Source: Micromonospora sp. FIMYZ51
Lineage (GTDB): Bacteria; Actinomycetota; Actinomycetes; Mycobacteriales; Micromonosporaceae
Direction of reading: 5' to 3'
Assembly: GCF_038246755.1 (NCBI RefSeq)
Contig: NZ_CP134706.1
Span: forward strand, 4,650,001 to 4,714,000
DNA length: 64,000 nt
In this document: piece by piece, positions 35,540 to 44,739 of the stretch
Layout of the letters: every line of letters begins with the position of its first letter
Position numbering within the stretch: the stretch's first letter is position 1
Notes under the pieces: model-generated
The model's input: only the letters and a program-made list of their open reading frames with translations
What the model was told of the DNA's origin: nothing
The model's database searches: none
Made by a program: the position numbers and the translations under genes

Positions 35540-35570
35540 TGGTCGCGACGGCCGGATTCGAACCGACGAC
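35540..35570 (-). other. tRNA 3' end fragment (possible att site)
   Basis: On the minus strand a T arm GTCGG-TTCGAAT-CCGGC is followed by the 7-nt acceptor half CGTCGCG, discriminator A and an encoded CCA. The matching 5' acceptor half, D arm and anticodon arm are not found upstream, so it is not a complete tRNA. Integrating elements commonly leave such 3' ends as attL or attR, and a recombinase fragment lies 190 nt away. Confidence 0.65.
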
Positions 35571-35660
35571 CCCTGGCGTCGATCCTGACCTGCTCGTCAA
35601 CAAGCACGGCGTACGAGCAGGCTGCCCGCCCCGGGTACGCCGGGGTGGTTGACATCCCGT

Positions 35661-36071
35661 CTACCGGTAGCGGCTCAGCAGGTCGGCGAGCAGGTGCTCG
35701 ATGCGGGCCTTGATCTCGTCGCGAATCGGGCGGACAGCGTCGACGCCCTTGCCGGCGGGGTCGTCGAGCTTCCAGTCCTCGTAGCGTTTGCCGGGGAAGA
35801 CGGGGCAGACGTCGCCGCAGCCCATGGTGATGACGACGTCGGAGGCTTCGACGGTGTCGTATTCGAGGAGTTTGGGGATCTGGTCGGTGATGTCGATGCC
35901 AACCTCGCGCATGGCCTCGACGGCGGCGGGGTTGATCGTTTCGGCGGGGGCGGAGCCGGCGGAGCGGACCTCGACGGCGTCGCCAGCGAGGTGGCGTAGC
36001 CAGCCGGCGGCCATCTGGGAGCGGCCGGCGTTGTGCACGCAGACGAACAGCACGCTGGGCTTGTCAGACAC
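35661..36071 (-). CDS. arsC: arsenate reductase, low-molecular-weight phosphatase type
   Basis: This 136-residue protein has the phosphatase loop CVHNAGRS (CX5R) at about residues 11-18 and the MGCGDVCPVFPGKRYEDW segment typical of ArsC proteins of this fold. It reduces arsenate to arsenite with thioredoxin or mycothiol as partner. It is the last gene of the minus-strand ars unit, after a second, longer ArsC. Confidence 0.9.
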   Translation of the reverse strand: MSDKPSVLFVCVHNAGRSQMAAGWLRHLAGDAVEVRSAGSAPAETINPAAVEAMREVGIDITDQIPKLLEYDTVEASDVVITMGCGDVCPVFPGKRYEDWKLDDPAGKGVDAVRPIRDEIKARIEHLLADLLSRYR

Positions 36072-36080
36072 GGGTTTCCC

Positions 36081-36713
36081 TTATTGGTCGGTGAGGTCGG
36101 CGAGCAGGGCTCGTACGCGGATGTCGATGTCGTCGCGGACGGCGCGTGCGAGGTCGAGGTCGTCGCCGGTGGGGTCTGCGAGGTTCCAGTCGAGGTAGCG
36201 TTTGCCGCTGATGACGGGACAGGCGTCGCCGCAGCCCATGGTGACCACGACGTCGGCGGCGCGCAGCACGTCGTCGGTAAGCGGTTTGGGGAACGCCTCG
36301 TCGAGGTTGATGCCGATCTCGGCGAGCACGGCCGCGGCGGCGGACACCGTGGCGCCGGGCGCGGACCCGGCGGAGCGGACGTTGACCCGGCCCTGGGCGT
36401 GGTGGGTCATGAGCGCGGCGGCCATCTGGGAACGGCCGGCATTGTGCACGCAGAGGAACAGCACTTCGGGTATGGGCTTGTCGATGGCGCCCTTGGCCTG
36501 TGCGAGTGCGGTGAGCCGGTCGGTGGCGAAGCGTTCGGTAAGCGCGGGCAGGTGCTGGTTGAGACGTGCTGTGCGGTACAGCGCGACGTAGGACTCGTTG
36601 ACGTAGCGGCTGATGGTCTCGGGGTTGAAGATGCCGGAGAACTTGTCGGCCAACGTGGTGGCCACCCTTTCCAACACGGCGTCAACGGTGAGCAGCGACG
36701 GCATCTGGTTCAT
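36081..36713 (-). CDS. arsC: arsenate reductase with N-terminal three-helix domain
   Basis: This 210-residue protein has an N-terminal helical domain (about residues 8-75, DKFSGIFNPETISRYVNESY) as in mycobacterial and corynebacterial ArsC proteins. A low-molecular-weight phosphatase domain with CVHNAGRS at about 88-95 and the MGCGDACPVISGKRYLDW motif follows. Two ArsC genes in tandem may use different reductants. Its start overlaps the acr3 stop (ATGA). Confidence 0.9.
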   Translation of the reverse strand: MNQMPSLLTVDAVLERVATTLADKFSGIFNPETISRYVNESYVALYRTARLNQHLPALTERFATDRLTALAQAKGAIDKPIPEVLFLCVHNAGRSQMAAALMTHHAQGRVNVRSAGSAPGATVSAAAAVLAEIGINLDEAFPKPLTDDVLRAADVVVTMGCGDACPVISGKRYLDWNLADPTGDDLDLARAVRDDIDIRVRALLADLTDQ

Positions 36714-37831
36714 GATCGGCTCCCGGAGCTGGTGGCGGGCCGGACCGTGGCTTCGGCCGGGAACAGGCGTCGGCGCAGGGCGAGGCTGACGTAGACCAGG
36801 GCGACGAGCACGGGCACCTCGATGAGCGGGCCGACGACACCGGCGAGGGCCTGTCCGCTGGTGACGCCGAACGTGCCGATGGCGACGGCGATGGCGAGCT
36901 CGAAATTGTTGCCGGCGGCGGTGAACGCGAGGGTGGTGGTGCGCTCATAGTTCAGGCCGATTGCCCGGCCGAGGGCGTAGGAGCCGGCCCACATTACCGC
37001 GAAGTACACCAGCAGCGGCACGGCGATCAGCACGACGTCCCACGGCTGCGAGGTGATGGCGTCGCCCTGGAGGGCGAACAGGATGACGATGGTGAACAGC
37101 AGTCCGTAGAGGGCGACCGGTCCGATCTTCGGCAGGAAACGGCTCTCGTACCAGGTCCGGCCCTTCGCGCGCTCACCGAGGCGGCGGGTGAGGTAGCCGG
37201 CGAGCAGGGGGATGCCGAGGAAGATCAGCACGTTGGCGGCGATGTCCCACCCGGACACCTCCAGCCGCGCCCCGGACAGGTTCAGCCACTCCGGCAGCAG
37301 GGACAGGTAGAACCAGCCGAGCAGGCCGAACGCGAGGACCTGGAACACCGAGTTGAGGGCGACGAGGACGGCCGCGGCTTCGCGGTCGCCGCAGGCCAGG
37401 TCGTTCCAGATGATGACCATCGCGATGCAGCGGGCCAGACCGACGATGATCAGGCCGGTGCGGTACTCGGCGTGGTCGGCGAGGAAGATCCAGGCGAGGG
37501 CGAACATCAGGGCCGGGCCGAGGATCCAGTTGAGCAGCAGCGAGGACACCAACAGCCGCCGGTCGCCAGTGACGGTGTCAAGCCGGTCGTAGCGGACCTT
37601 GGCCAGCACCGGATACATCATGATCAGCAGGCCGAGGGCGATCGGCAGGGAGATCCCGCCGATCTTGACCGCTTCCAGGACGGTGTTCAGGCCGGGGATG
37701 AGCCGGCCGAGCAGCAGGCCGGCGGCCATGGCCAGACCGATCCACAGCGGAAGGAACTGGTCGAGGCGCGACAGTCGCGCGACGACCGCCGGCGGCGCGT
37801 CACCGGCGGTGGAGGTGGCGGTGCTCGTCAT
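36710..37831 (-). CDS. acr3: arsenite efflux transporter Acr3
   Basis: This 373-residue membrane protein of the Acr3 family has ten predicted membrane segments. The essential Cys lies in GLARCIAMVIIWNDLACGD (about residues 133-151) and the conserved Glu in NNFELAIAVAIGTFG (about 300-314). It exports arsenite using the proton motive force. The ATG at 37831 follows the ArsR stop by one base; the longer open frame into the regulator gene is rejected. It lies between the regulator and the arsenate reductases, as in many actinobacterial ars operons. Confidence 0.93.
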   Translation of the reverse strand: MTSTATSTAGDAPPAVVARLSRLDQFLPLWIGLAMAAGLLLGRLIPGLNTVLEAVKIGGISLPIALGLLIMMYPVLAKVRYDRLDTVTGDRRLLVSSLLLNWILGPALMFALAWIFLADHAEYRTGLIIVGLARCIAMVIIWNDLACGDREAAAVLVALNSVFQVLAFGLLGWFYLSLLPEWLNLSGARLEVSGWDIAANVLIFLGIPLLAGYLTRRLGERAKGRTWYESRFLPKIGPVALYGLLFTIVILFALQGDAITSQPWDVVLIAVPLLVYFAVMWAGSYALGRAIGLNYERTTTLAFTAAGNNFELAIAVAIGTFGVTSGQALAGVVGPLIEVPVLVALVYVSLALRRRLFPAEATVRPATSSGSRS

Positions 37832-37832
37832 G

Positions 37833-38543
37833 TCAGCAGGTCCTGAAGTTCTCGGAGTGGGCCAGGGCCCGCGCGGCGAGGTCGGCCAGGTGCAGTGCCG
37901 CACCCTGCAAAGCGTCTGGGATGAGCCGGTAGTAGGTGAAGCGCCCGCGGGGCTCGGCGGTCACGACGCCGGCCTCGCGCAGCAGCTTGAGATGTCCGGA
38001 CACGTTCGGCTGCTTCGCGCCAGTGTCCGCGACCAAGTGCGACGTCGTCGCTGGCCCCGCAGCGAGGATCTGCACGATTTGCGCCCGCAGCGGGTCCGCC
38101 AACAACCGCACCACATCAGGATTAGCTGATATCAGCGCGCCCTGATGCAAGTCGAGATGAGTGCCCGGGGCTTCGGACGCGGTGACGGCCGGCATGCCGG
38201 TGTCGCTGGTCAGCAGGTTGCCGAGCAGGTTCAACGCCTCCTGGCGCACCCAGTAGTAGACCCAGGTGCCCCGGCGCTCGCAGTCGACCATGCCGGTCTC
38301 GCGCAGCACCCGAAGGTGATGCGAGATCGTCGCCCCGGTCACGTCGAAGGCATCGGTCAGGTCACAGACACAAATCTCCGTGGTGGAGGCGATGAGCGAC
38401 AGCAGCCTCAGCCTGACCGGGTCGCCCAGGGCCTTGAACAGCGGCGCCAGCTCACCGGCGACCTGTGGCGCGAGAGGCCGCACTGACAGGGGCGGGCAGC
38501 AGCCCTGCGCCGCCGTGGTGTCCAACACGGGAAGAACCGACAT
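37833..38543 (-). CDS. arsR: double-domain ArsR regulator
   Basis: This 236-residue protein carries two ArsR-type winged helices. The first (about 30-115) has the As(III)-binding-type motif TEICVCDLTDAF. The second (about 140-225) has the helix-turn-helix TGAKQPNVSGHLKLLREAG but no Cys pair. A GCC near the N-terminus could add a third thiol ligand. The ATG at 38543 is preferred to one at 38612 because the inverted repeat at 38552-38568 and likely promoter lie in between. One chain can form an intramolecular pair of DNA-binding domains. It heads the minus-strand ars genes and is divergent from the flavoprotein gene. Confidence 0.88.
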   Translation of the reverse strand: MSVLPVLDTTAAQGCCPPLSVRPLAPQVAGELAPLFKALGDPVRLRLLSLIASTTEICVCDLTDAFDVTGATISHHLRVLRETGMVDCERRGTWVYYWVRQEALNLLGNLLTSDTGMPAVTASEAPGTHLDLHQGALISANPDVVRLLADPLRAQIVQILAAGPATTSHLVADTGAKQPNVSGHLKLLREAGVVTAEPRGRFTYYRLIPDALQGAALHLADLAARALAHSENFRTC

Positions 38544-38551
38544 GCGTCTAG

Positions 38552-38568
38552 CTTGACAGGTGTCTAAC
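38552..38568. promoter_or_regulatory. candidate ArsR operator
   Basis: CTTGACAGGTGTCTAAC is an inverted repeat (TTGACA/TGTCTAA arms with one mismatch) 9 nt upstream of the arsR start, in the divergent promoter region. ArsR proteins bind imperfect palindromes of this size. A second small repeat, ATCAG-N6-CTGAT, lies at 38615-38630 nearer the flavoprotein gene. Confidence 0.5.
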
Positions 38569-38737
38569 AGCGATGCAAGGTAGGGACGTCGGTTCGACAA
38601 GGTTCGAGACACCGATCAGTGAGGGCTGATGCCTGCCCTGAAGCGGGTCCCGGCTGTCGGCCGGCTTGCGTGATCGCCTGGGCGCGGTGTCCGGCGGAAC
38701 GGTTTGCCCACGTCAGGAAGCAGGGAGAGTCGCCATC

Positions 38738-40459
38738 ATGAGCGAGGATCAGAGCGCCGGGCCGTGCTGCGGCACCGCGCAGGCCGCCGAGCAGGCCGAT
38801 GCCTGCTGCGACCCGGGCGCGAAGACCGAGGCGGTCGCCGCGGGCGCGGGCTGCTGCGGCACCAGCGACGCATCATCCGTCGCTGATGACACCGTGGCGG
38901 CGCGGACGACCGGGGTGACCGGTCAGACCGGGCGGGTCGACGGGCCGCACTCGGTCGTGGTCATCGGCGCCGGCCCGGTGGGGCTGGCGGCGGCGGCGCA
39001 CCTGCACGAGCGGAGACTGCCGTTCACCGTGCTGGAGGCCGGGCCCTCGGCCGGGGCGGCCGTGGCCGAGTGGGGGCACGTGCGGCTGTTCTCGCCATGG
39101 CGCTACAACGTCGACCATGCCGCCCGCCGACTGCTCGAGGCCGCGGGCTGGGCCGCCCCCGACCCCGAGACGCTGCCCACCGGCGCGGACCTGGTCGAGG
39201 CGTACCTGCAACCCCTGGCCACGCTGCCGCAGATCGGCCCGCACGTCCGCTACGACGCGCCGGTCGCGGCGATCGGCCGCGTCGGCGTGGACCGGGTCAA
39301 GACCGCCGGCCGCGAGTATGCGCCGTTCGTCGTGCGGCTCGCCACCGGCCAGGACGTGCTCGCCTCGGCGGTGATCGACGCCTCCGGCACCTGGCGCACC
39401 CCGAACGTGCTCGGCGCCAACGGCCTGCCCGCGCACGGTGAGACCGACCCGCAGACCGCGACGCTGATCGACGGCGCGCTGCCCGACGTGCTCGGCGCCG
39501 ACCGCGATCGGTTCTCCGGCCGGCACAGCGTCGTCGTCGGCGCGGGACACTCCGCCGCGAACACGCTGCTCGCGCTCGCCGAGTTGGCCGAGCAGGAGCC
39601 GGGCACGACCATCACCTGGGCCACCCGCGGCGGCTCGGTCGATCGGGCGCTCGGTGGCGGCGACGCCGACGCGCTGCCCGGCCGTGGCGCGCTGGGCACC
39701 GGGATCAAGCTGCTCGTCGACTCCGGCCGCGTCCGGTTGGTCACCGGCTTCGCCGTGCACGCCGTCACCGCCGTCGACGGGCACGCCGAGCTGACCGCCG
39801 CCGACGGGCGTACCCTGGCCGCCGACCGGATCATCGCCGCCACCGGCTTCCGGCCCGACCACACCATCGCCGCCGAGCTGCGTCTCGACCTGGACCCCGC
39901 GCTGGGCTGCACCCGGACCCTCGCGCCGCTGATCGACCCGAACGAGCATTCCTGCGGCACCGTCCGCCCGCACGGCGTCGACGAGCTCACCCAGCCGGAG
40001 CCCGGCTACTTCGCCGTCGGTATGAAGTCCTACGGCCGCGCCCCGACCTTCCTCATGGCCACCGGCTACGAGCAGGTCCGCTCCATCACCGCCGCCCTCG
40101 CCGGGGACTGGACCGCCGCCCGCGACGTGCAGCTCGACCTACCCGAAACTGGCGTCTGCTCCGCCACCCAGGGCTACCAGGCAATGCTCGACGACGCCGC
40201 CGCCCGATACGGCCTCGACCCGGACATCCCGAACCGGCTCATCTCCGCGGCCCTGCGCCACCTGCCCACCGCCGGCACGGTCGCCGCCGCCACCCGCGCC
40301 GCCGCCGACGAACTCAGAGTCGACCCCGACGTCGCACTGCAACTCGCCGCCCTCGCCGGGAACCAGTTCGACACCAGCCAGGACACCACAGAGGCCGCTC
40401 TGCCGCGCGCCGAGGTCGGCCTGGTCGCCGTCTCCTCCGGTGGCGGCTGCTGCGGGTGA
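38738..40459 (+). CDS. FAD/NAD(P)-binding oxidoreductase with terminal Cys pairs (arsenic-associated)
   Basis: This 573-residue flavoprotein has an N-terminal tail of about 40 residues with three Cys pairs (PCCG, ACCD, GCCG), a first Rossmann motif GAGPVGLAAA near residue 76, and a second one GAGHSAANT near 270. The chain ends in GGGCCG. Flavoproteins of this kind (ArsO-like) recur in actinobacterial ars operons but their reaction is not settled. The Cys pairs at both ends suggest trivalent arsenic binding. The ATG at 38738 has GGGAGAG upstream. It is divergent from arsR and coupled to the MFS gene. Confidence 0.85.
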   Translation: MSEDQSAGPCCGTAQAAEQADACCDPGAKTEAVAAGAGCCGTSDASSVADDTVAARTTGVTGQTGRVDGPHSVVVIGAGPVGLAAAAHLHERRLPFTVLEAGPSAGAAVAEWGHVRLFSPWRYNVDHAARRLLEAAGWAAPDPETLPTGADLVEAYLQPLATLPQIGPHVRYDAPVAAIGRVGVDRVKTAGREYAPFVVRLATGQDVLASAVIDASGTWRTPNVLGANGLPAHGETDPQTATLIDGALPDVLGADRDRFSGRHSVVVGAGHSAANTLLALAELAEQEPGTTITWATRGGSVDRALGGGDADALPGRGALGTGIKLLVDSGRVRLVTGFAVHAVTAVDGHAELTAADGRTLAADRIIAATGFRPDHTIAAELRLDLDPALGCTRTLAPLIDPNEHSCGTVRPHGVDELTQPEPGYFAVGMKSYGRAPTFLMATGYEQVRSITAALAGDWTAARDVQLDLPETGVCSATQGYQAMLDDAAARYGLDPDIPNRLISAALRHLPTAGTVAAATRAAADELRVDPDVALQLAALAGNQFDTSQDTTEAALPRAEVGLVAVSSGGGCCG

Positions 40460-41730
40460 CCACCAGCCCTGCCACCGACGTCCCCGCCGGCCACATCGAC
40501 GCCGGCGGGGACAGCCGCGGACGGACCATGGTCGCCGCGCTCGCCATCACCCAGACCATCGGCTACGGCACCCTCTACTACGCCTTCGCCGTCCTGCTCA
40601 TCCCTCTGGCAACCGACCTGCACACCAGCACCACGACGGTCACCGGAGCATTCACCGCCAGCGTCCTGACCGGCGCCATATTGGCCGTGCCGGTCGGCCG
40701 GTGGCTTGACCGCCACGGTGGCCGTGCCCTGATGACCACCGGCTCCGCAGCCGGCGTCGTCCTGCTACTGCTGTTCAGCCGCATCGACACGGTATGGCAG
40801 CTCTACGCGATACAGATCGGCATCGGCATCGCCTGCGCCGCCAGCCTTTACGAAGCCGCGTTCGCCGTCGTCATCGCCTGGTTCACCCCCCAGCAGCGCG
40901 CCACCGCACTGCTCGCACTGACCGTGGTGGCCGGCTTCTCCAGCACCATCTTCCTGCCCCTGACCGGCTGGCTGGTGGCCACCCACGACTGGCGCACCAC
41001 CCTGCTCGTCCTCGCCGCCGTGCAGGCAGCCACCGTGCCACTACACGTCCTGACCGTGCGCCGGCCACCCCGCATCCCTAACAGCCCGACCGCGAGCCCG
41101 CACCAGGCCGACGGCACTCGCGCAGGGACGTTCGCTGTACGGGCGGCACTGGCCGACCGCGCATTTTGGCTGCTGGCCGCCGGATTCACCGCGCACACCG
41201 CCGCGATCAGCGCGCTGACCGTGCACCTGGTCGCCGCGCTCGTCTCCTTCGGCCATCCGCCCGCGTTCGCCGCCGGGATCGCCGGACTACTCGGGGTGCT
41301 GTCCGTGGCCGGCCGGCTGGTCACCACCGGGCTGCAACGCCGCTATCCCACCACCATCGTCACCGCGACAGTGTTCGCCGTCCAAGCAGCCGCCGCGCTG
41401 GCCCTGCCCGTCATCGGCGCCAGTACCGGCGGCGCGATCGGTGCCGTCATCGGCTTCGGCATCGGCTTCGGCGTCGCCACCATCGCCAAGCCGGTGATCC
41501 TCGCCGAACGCTACGACACCCGCCGATACGCCACCCTGGCCGGCGTCCTCGTCGTCCCCATGACCCTCGCCAAAGCCGCAGGTCCCCTCGCGGCGGCGGC
41601 CCTGCATGCCACCACCGACAGCTACACCCCGGTCCTGGCCGCCGTCGCGACCTGCTGCGCCATCGCAGCCGCCGCCATCGCCACCGTGATCTCCCACCCG
41701 GCGGCCAACCGCCAGGCCACCGGGCCGTGA
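40456..41730 (+). CDS. MFS transporter of the ars island
   Basis: This 424-residue protein has twelve membrane segments and an MFS motif [13 protein letters not shown] after helix 2. Its GTG overlaps the stop of the flavoprotein (GTGA), so the two proteins are made together. It may export the product of that enzyme, for example an arsenic adduct or organoarsenical; a similar logic holds for ArsJ systems, though this is not ArsJ with its GAPDH partner. Substrate is inference. Confidence 0.85.
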   Translation: MTTSPATDVPAGHIDAGGDSRGRTMVAALAITQTIGYGTLYYAFAVLLIPLATDLHTSTTTVTGAFTASVLTGAILAVPVGRWLDRHGGRALMTTGSAAGVVLLLLFSRIDTVWQLYAIQIGIGIACAASLYEAAFAVVIAWFTPQQRATALLALTVVAGFSSTIFLPLTGWLVATHDWRTTLLVLAAVQAATVPLHVLTVRRPPRIPNSPTASPHQADGTRAGTFAVRAALADRAFWLLAAGFTAHTAAISALTVHLVAALVSFGHPPAFAAGIAGLLGVLSVAGRLVTTGLQRRYPTTIVTATVFAVQAAAALALPVIGASTGGAIGAVIGFGIGFGVATIAKPVILAERYDTRRYATLAGVLVVPMTLAKAAGPLAAAALHATTDSYTPVLAAVATCCAIAAAAIATVISHPAANRQATGP

Positions 41731-41739
41731 TGACGCGAA

Positions 41740-41985
41740 CGCGCATCAGGGACGCCGATCGGCGGGCGTACGCAGCGGAAGCCGTAGGACTGCACCCCGC
41801 CATGGTCGGTGGCGGCGAACTCGTCGAGTTGATCCCCGAAGTACTGGACCATGTCGTTGCGTTCCGGTTCGCCGTGCACGAGCACGTCCAGGCCCAACCG
41901 CTCCTGCCACCGCGTGCGCGACCTCCGCGCGCATTCGCTGGACGTAGGTCGGCAACGAAGGCAGCGGGTCGCCAGGCATGGACGT
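41740..41985 (-). pseudogene. metE: metE fragment (cobalamin-independent methionine synthase)
   Basis: On the minus strand the residues [20 protein letters not shown], then [14 protein letters not shown] and RCVRPPI match the start of the MetE C-terminal catalytic domain. The part just upstream ([12 protein letters not shown]) continues in another frame, so at least one frameshift is present. The rest of the roughly 750-residue enzyme is missing. It lies between the ars island and the B12 system. Other open frames in 41731-42202 show nothing recognisable. Confidence 0.8.
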
Positions 41986-42202
41986 GCATGCCTGCGAGCG
42001 GGCGTCGCGGGCACGTCGCGGTGGTTCGCAGCCTGGCCTGGCAACTACTCCTGCGACCTGTGCGCGATCGACGACCTCGACGCCCCGTGCGGTCGGGATA
42101 GTTCACGACCAGGAGCGCACCGGCCTCGCCGAGCATGAGCAGCAGATCCGCCTGGCAGCCGTCTGATGGCGGTCGCCAAGGCGACCACGCCGAGACTGTC
42201 GG

Positions 42203-43111
42203 CTACCGCCCGGCTGGTGATGCACCACCCTCGACGCAAGATTGCTGTCCAGCCCCCCGCCGCCGCATGCCACAGCCGACATCCGGCGCGGAGGCGCTCC
42301 GTGCAGGCATTGGTCTCGTGGCGAAGGTGACCGGTGCGTCGAAGGCTGCGCGGCGGGCGGCGCGGCGGAGGGCGGCCAGGACGGCGGGTCCGACCAGGAC
42401 GATTGCCACAGTGGTGGTAACGGCGCGGCCGGTGTCCCAGCCGAAGGTGGAGGTGACGGCGGTGAACACGGCGAAGCGGTGCAGGTTCTCCAGGACCGGT
42501 GCCCCAGCGACGTAGGAGAGTTGGGTGTCCGCGCCGGTGCTGAAGGGCCAGAACCACAGGTTCATCAGCAGTCCGTAGCCGTAGGCGGCGATCGCACCGT
42601 AACCGGCCAGCACAGCAATCTCGGCCCGGCCCCGTAGCCGGGCCGGTAGCAGTCCAGCACCGAGGCCAATCCAGGCGGCGGCCAGCATCTGGAACGGCAG
42701 CCACGGGCCTACGCCGGCGGTGAGCAGGGCGGAGGCGAACAGCGAGGTGGCGCCGAGCAGGAACCCGAAGCCGGGCCCGAACACCCGGCCGGCGAGGACG
42801 AGTAGGAAGAACACCGTCTCGATGCCGGCGGTGCCGGCGCCGAGGGGGCGTAAGGCGGCGTTGACGGCGGCGAGCACGCCGAGCATCGCCAGGGCCTTGC
42901 TGTCGATGCCGCCGGAGCTGAGTTCGGCCAGGACGATGGCCAGGAGTACGGGTAGTACGGCGACGAAGACCAGCGGCGCCTCAGTGGTGCGGGCCATGCT
43001 TTCGGGTTGGGCTGGCACGAAGAACGGCCAGCTGAAGGTGGCCAGCGCGGCGACGGAGGCCAGAGCCAGGACGACGGCCGTACGCGGGGCGACCCGCAGG
43101 GCGGTCGTCAT
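42203..43111 (-). CDS. ECF transporter S component (putative cobalamin-type)
   Basis: This 302-residue membrane protein has about seven hydrophobic segments. It includes the AALRPLGAGTAGIETVFFLLVLAGRVFGPGFGFLLGATS region seen in substrate-specific subunits of energy-coupling-factor importers. It is the last gene after EcfT and the fused EcfA proteins, with ATGA overlap at its start. The transcription unit begins with a cobalamin riboswitch, so cobalamin or a precursor is the likely ligand. The last 40 residues are basic and cysteine-containing and look unlike the family, perhaps because the original stop was lost. Confidence 0.82.
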   Translation of the reverse strand: MTTALRVAPRTAVVLALASVAALATFSWPFFVPAQPESMARTTEAPLVFVAVLPVLLAIVLAELSSGGIDSKALAMLGVLAAVNAALRPLGAGTAGIETVFFLLVLAGRVFGPGFGFLLGATSLFASALLTAGVGPWLPFQMLAAAWIGLGAGLLPARLRGRAEIAVLAGYGAIAAYGYGLLMNLWFWPFSTGADTQLSYVAGAPVLENLHRFAVFTAVTSTFGWDTGRAVTTTVAIVLVGPAVLAALRRAARRAAFDAPVTFATRPMPARSASAPDVGCGMRRRGAGQQSCVEGGASPAGR

Positions 43112-44739
43112 CCCCGTGCTCCGGCGTCGGCCAGCACGGCGGTGACCTGCTCCACGGTCAGCCAGGCCTGAGGTGCCAGAACCTTGGCGACCTGCGGGGC
43201 GAACGCGGGTGAGGCGAGCATGACCTCGGCGGCGGTGCCGTCGGCCACGATCTCCCCCTGTGCCATCACGACGACCCGGTCGGCGAGCGTGGCGACGAGT
43301 TCGACGTCGTGGGTGGCGACCACGACCGCTCGGCCTTCGGCGGCCAGCCGCCGGACAATGGCGGTGAACTGCCGTTTGGCGAGGTAATCGAGTCCTCGGG
43401 TGGGCTCGTCGAGCAGCACGACCGGTGGTGTGGCGGTGAGCTGGACGGCTAGGGCGAGGGCCAGCCGCTGCCCTTCCGACAGGTCGCGTGGGTGCTGGTC
43501 GCCGGGCAGCCCCGGGGTGAGCTGGTCGAGCAGGCCACGGCACGTGCCCGCCGGAGCGTCGGACTCGCGTTCGGCCTGGACGCATTCGGCGTCCACCGTC
43601 TCCAGATAGAGCAGGTCTCCCGGGGTTTGCGGGACCAGTCCGACCTGTCGTCGGGCCCGGCCGGCGGCAAGTGTCTTCGGGTCGGTGATGCCGTCGGGGC
43701 CGGTGACGGTGACCGTGCCGCCCTGTCGGGGCCCGCTGCCCTGTAACGCCCAGAGCAGGCTGGACTTACCGGAGCCGTTGCGGCCCATCAGCGCGACGAC
43801 CTGGCCACAGTGCAAATCGAGGTCGACGCCGGCAACCGCGACGGTGCCGGGGTAGCGCACCACGATCTGGCGGGCGGTCAGCGCCAAGAGGCCATCAGGT
43901 GCCGACGCCACCGGCGGTGGAGTGGCGTCGGCGAGCCGCTGCCGCAGGTCCGATGCGCGGCGGCGGGCGTCGCGTACGGACAGCGGCAAGGGTGCCCAGC
44001 CCGCGGCACGGCCCAGTTCGACAAGTGGTGGGGCGAGGTCGATGTCGGCGAGGACGGCAGCCGGTTCGCCGTCGACGACGGTGCCGTCGCCGGGCAGGTA
44101 GAGCAGCCGGTCGGCGTACTGCACGACACGTTCGAGGCGGTGTTCGGCCACCACGACGGTGACGCCGAGGTCGTGGACCAGGCGGGTGACGGTGGCCAGC
44201 ACGTCCTCCGCTGCGGTGGGGTCCAGGGCGGAGGTCGGCTCATCGAGAACGAGCACCTGCGGGTGGCTGGTGAGCACCGCGCCGATGGCAACCCGCTGCT
44301 GCTGCCCACCGGAGAGCGTCCGCAGTGGGCGGTCTCGCAGCTCCGCGATGCCGAGCAGGTCGAGGGTCTCCTCGACGCGCTTACGCATGACCGACGCGGG
44401 CAGGGCGAGTTGTTCCATGCCGTAGGCCAGTTCCTCTTCGACGGTGTCGGTGACGAAGCCGGCGAGCGGGTCCTGGCCGACGACTCCGACGACGTCGGCC
44501 AGGTCGCGTGGAGGGTAGCTGCGGGTGTCGCGGCCCTGCACGGTGACGGTGCCGTACAGGGTGCCGCCGGTGAAGTGCGGCATCAGCCCGTTGATGGCCC
44601 GCAGCAGGGTCGACTTGCCGGCACCGGTGCGGCCGGCGACCAGGCACAGCTCTCCCTCAGGGATGTGCAGGTTCACCTCGCGCAGCATCGGTTCGCGGGT
44701 CTCGGCGTAGTGGACGGTGACACGGTCAAACTCGATCAT
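43108..44739 (-). CDS. fused ECF ATPase subunits (EcfA-EcfA')
   Basis: This 543-residue protein has two ABC domains. The first has GRTGAGKST, LSGGQQQRVAIG and LDEPTSALD with an AEHRLERV switch. The second (from about residue 285) has GRNGSGKSS, a divergent signature LSEGQRLALAL and LDEPTRGLD with a THDVELV switch. Fused EcfA pairs are known in actinobacteria. It powers the importer with EcfT upstream and the S component downstream; both junctions are ATGA overlaps. Confidence 0.92.
   Translation of the reverse strand: MIEFDRVTVHYAETREPMLREVNLHIPEGELCLVAGRTGAGKSTLLRAINGLMPHFTGGTLYGTVTVQGRDTRSYPPRDLADVVGVVGQDPLAGFVTDTVEEELAYGMEQLALPASVMRKRVEETLDLLGIAELRDRPLRTLSGGQQQRVAIGAVLTSHPQVLVLDEPTSALDPTAAEDVLATVTRLVHDLGVTVVVAEHRLERVVQYADRLLYLPGDGTVVDGEPAAVLADIDLAPPLVELGRAAGWAPLPLSVRDARRRASDLRQRLADATPPPVASAPDGLLALTARQIVVRYPGTVAVAGVDLDLHCGQVVALMGRNGSGKSSLLWALQGSGPRQGGTVTVTGPDGITDPKTLAAGRARRQVGLVPQTPGDLLYLETVDAECVQAERESDAPAGTCRGLLDQLTPGLPGDQHPRDLSEGQRLALALAVQLTATPPVVLLDEPTRGLDYLAKRQFTAIVRRLAAEGRAVVVATHDVELVATLADRVVVMAQGEIVADGTAAEVMLASPAFAPQVAKVLAPQAWLTVEQVTAVLADAGARG

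Larger units (their letters stand above)
35028..35660. other. decayed intergenic region
   Basis: Apart from the recombinase fragment and the tRNA-like 3' end, this 633-nt stretch shows no gene with ribosome-binding site and family motifs. The short open frames on both strands have random-looking composition. Confidence 0.6.

Noticed and set aside
35540..35640. complete tRNA gene
   Set aside because: Only the T arm, acceptor 3' half and CCA are present; no anticodon or D arm or matching 5' acceptor half.
35440..35655. small minus-strand ORFs with GVVGSNPAVAT / RGRRFESGRRD
   Set aside because: These are translations of the tRNA 3' end, not proteins.
42242..42637. plus-strand ORFs across the EcfS gene
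   Set aside because: Antisense to the membrane protein, no motif.
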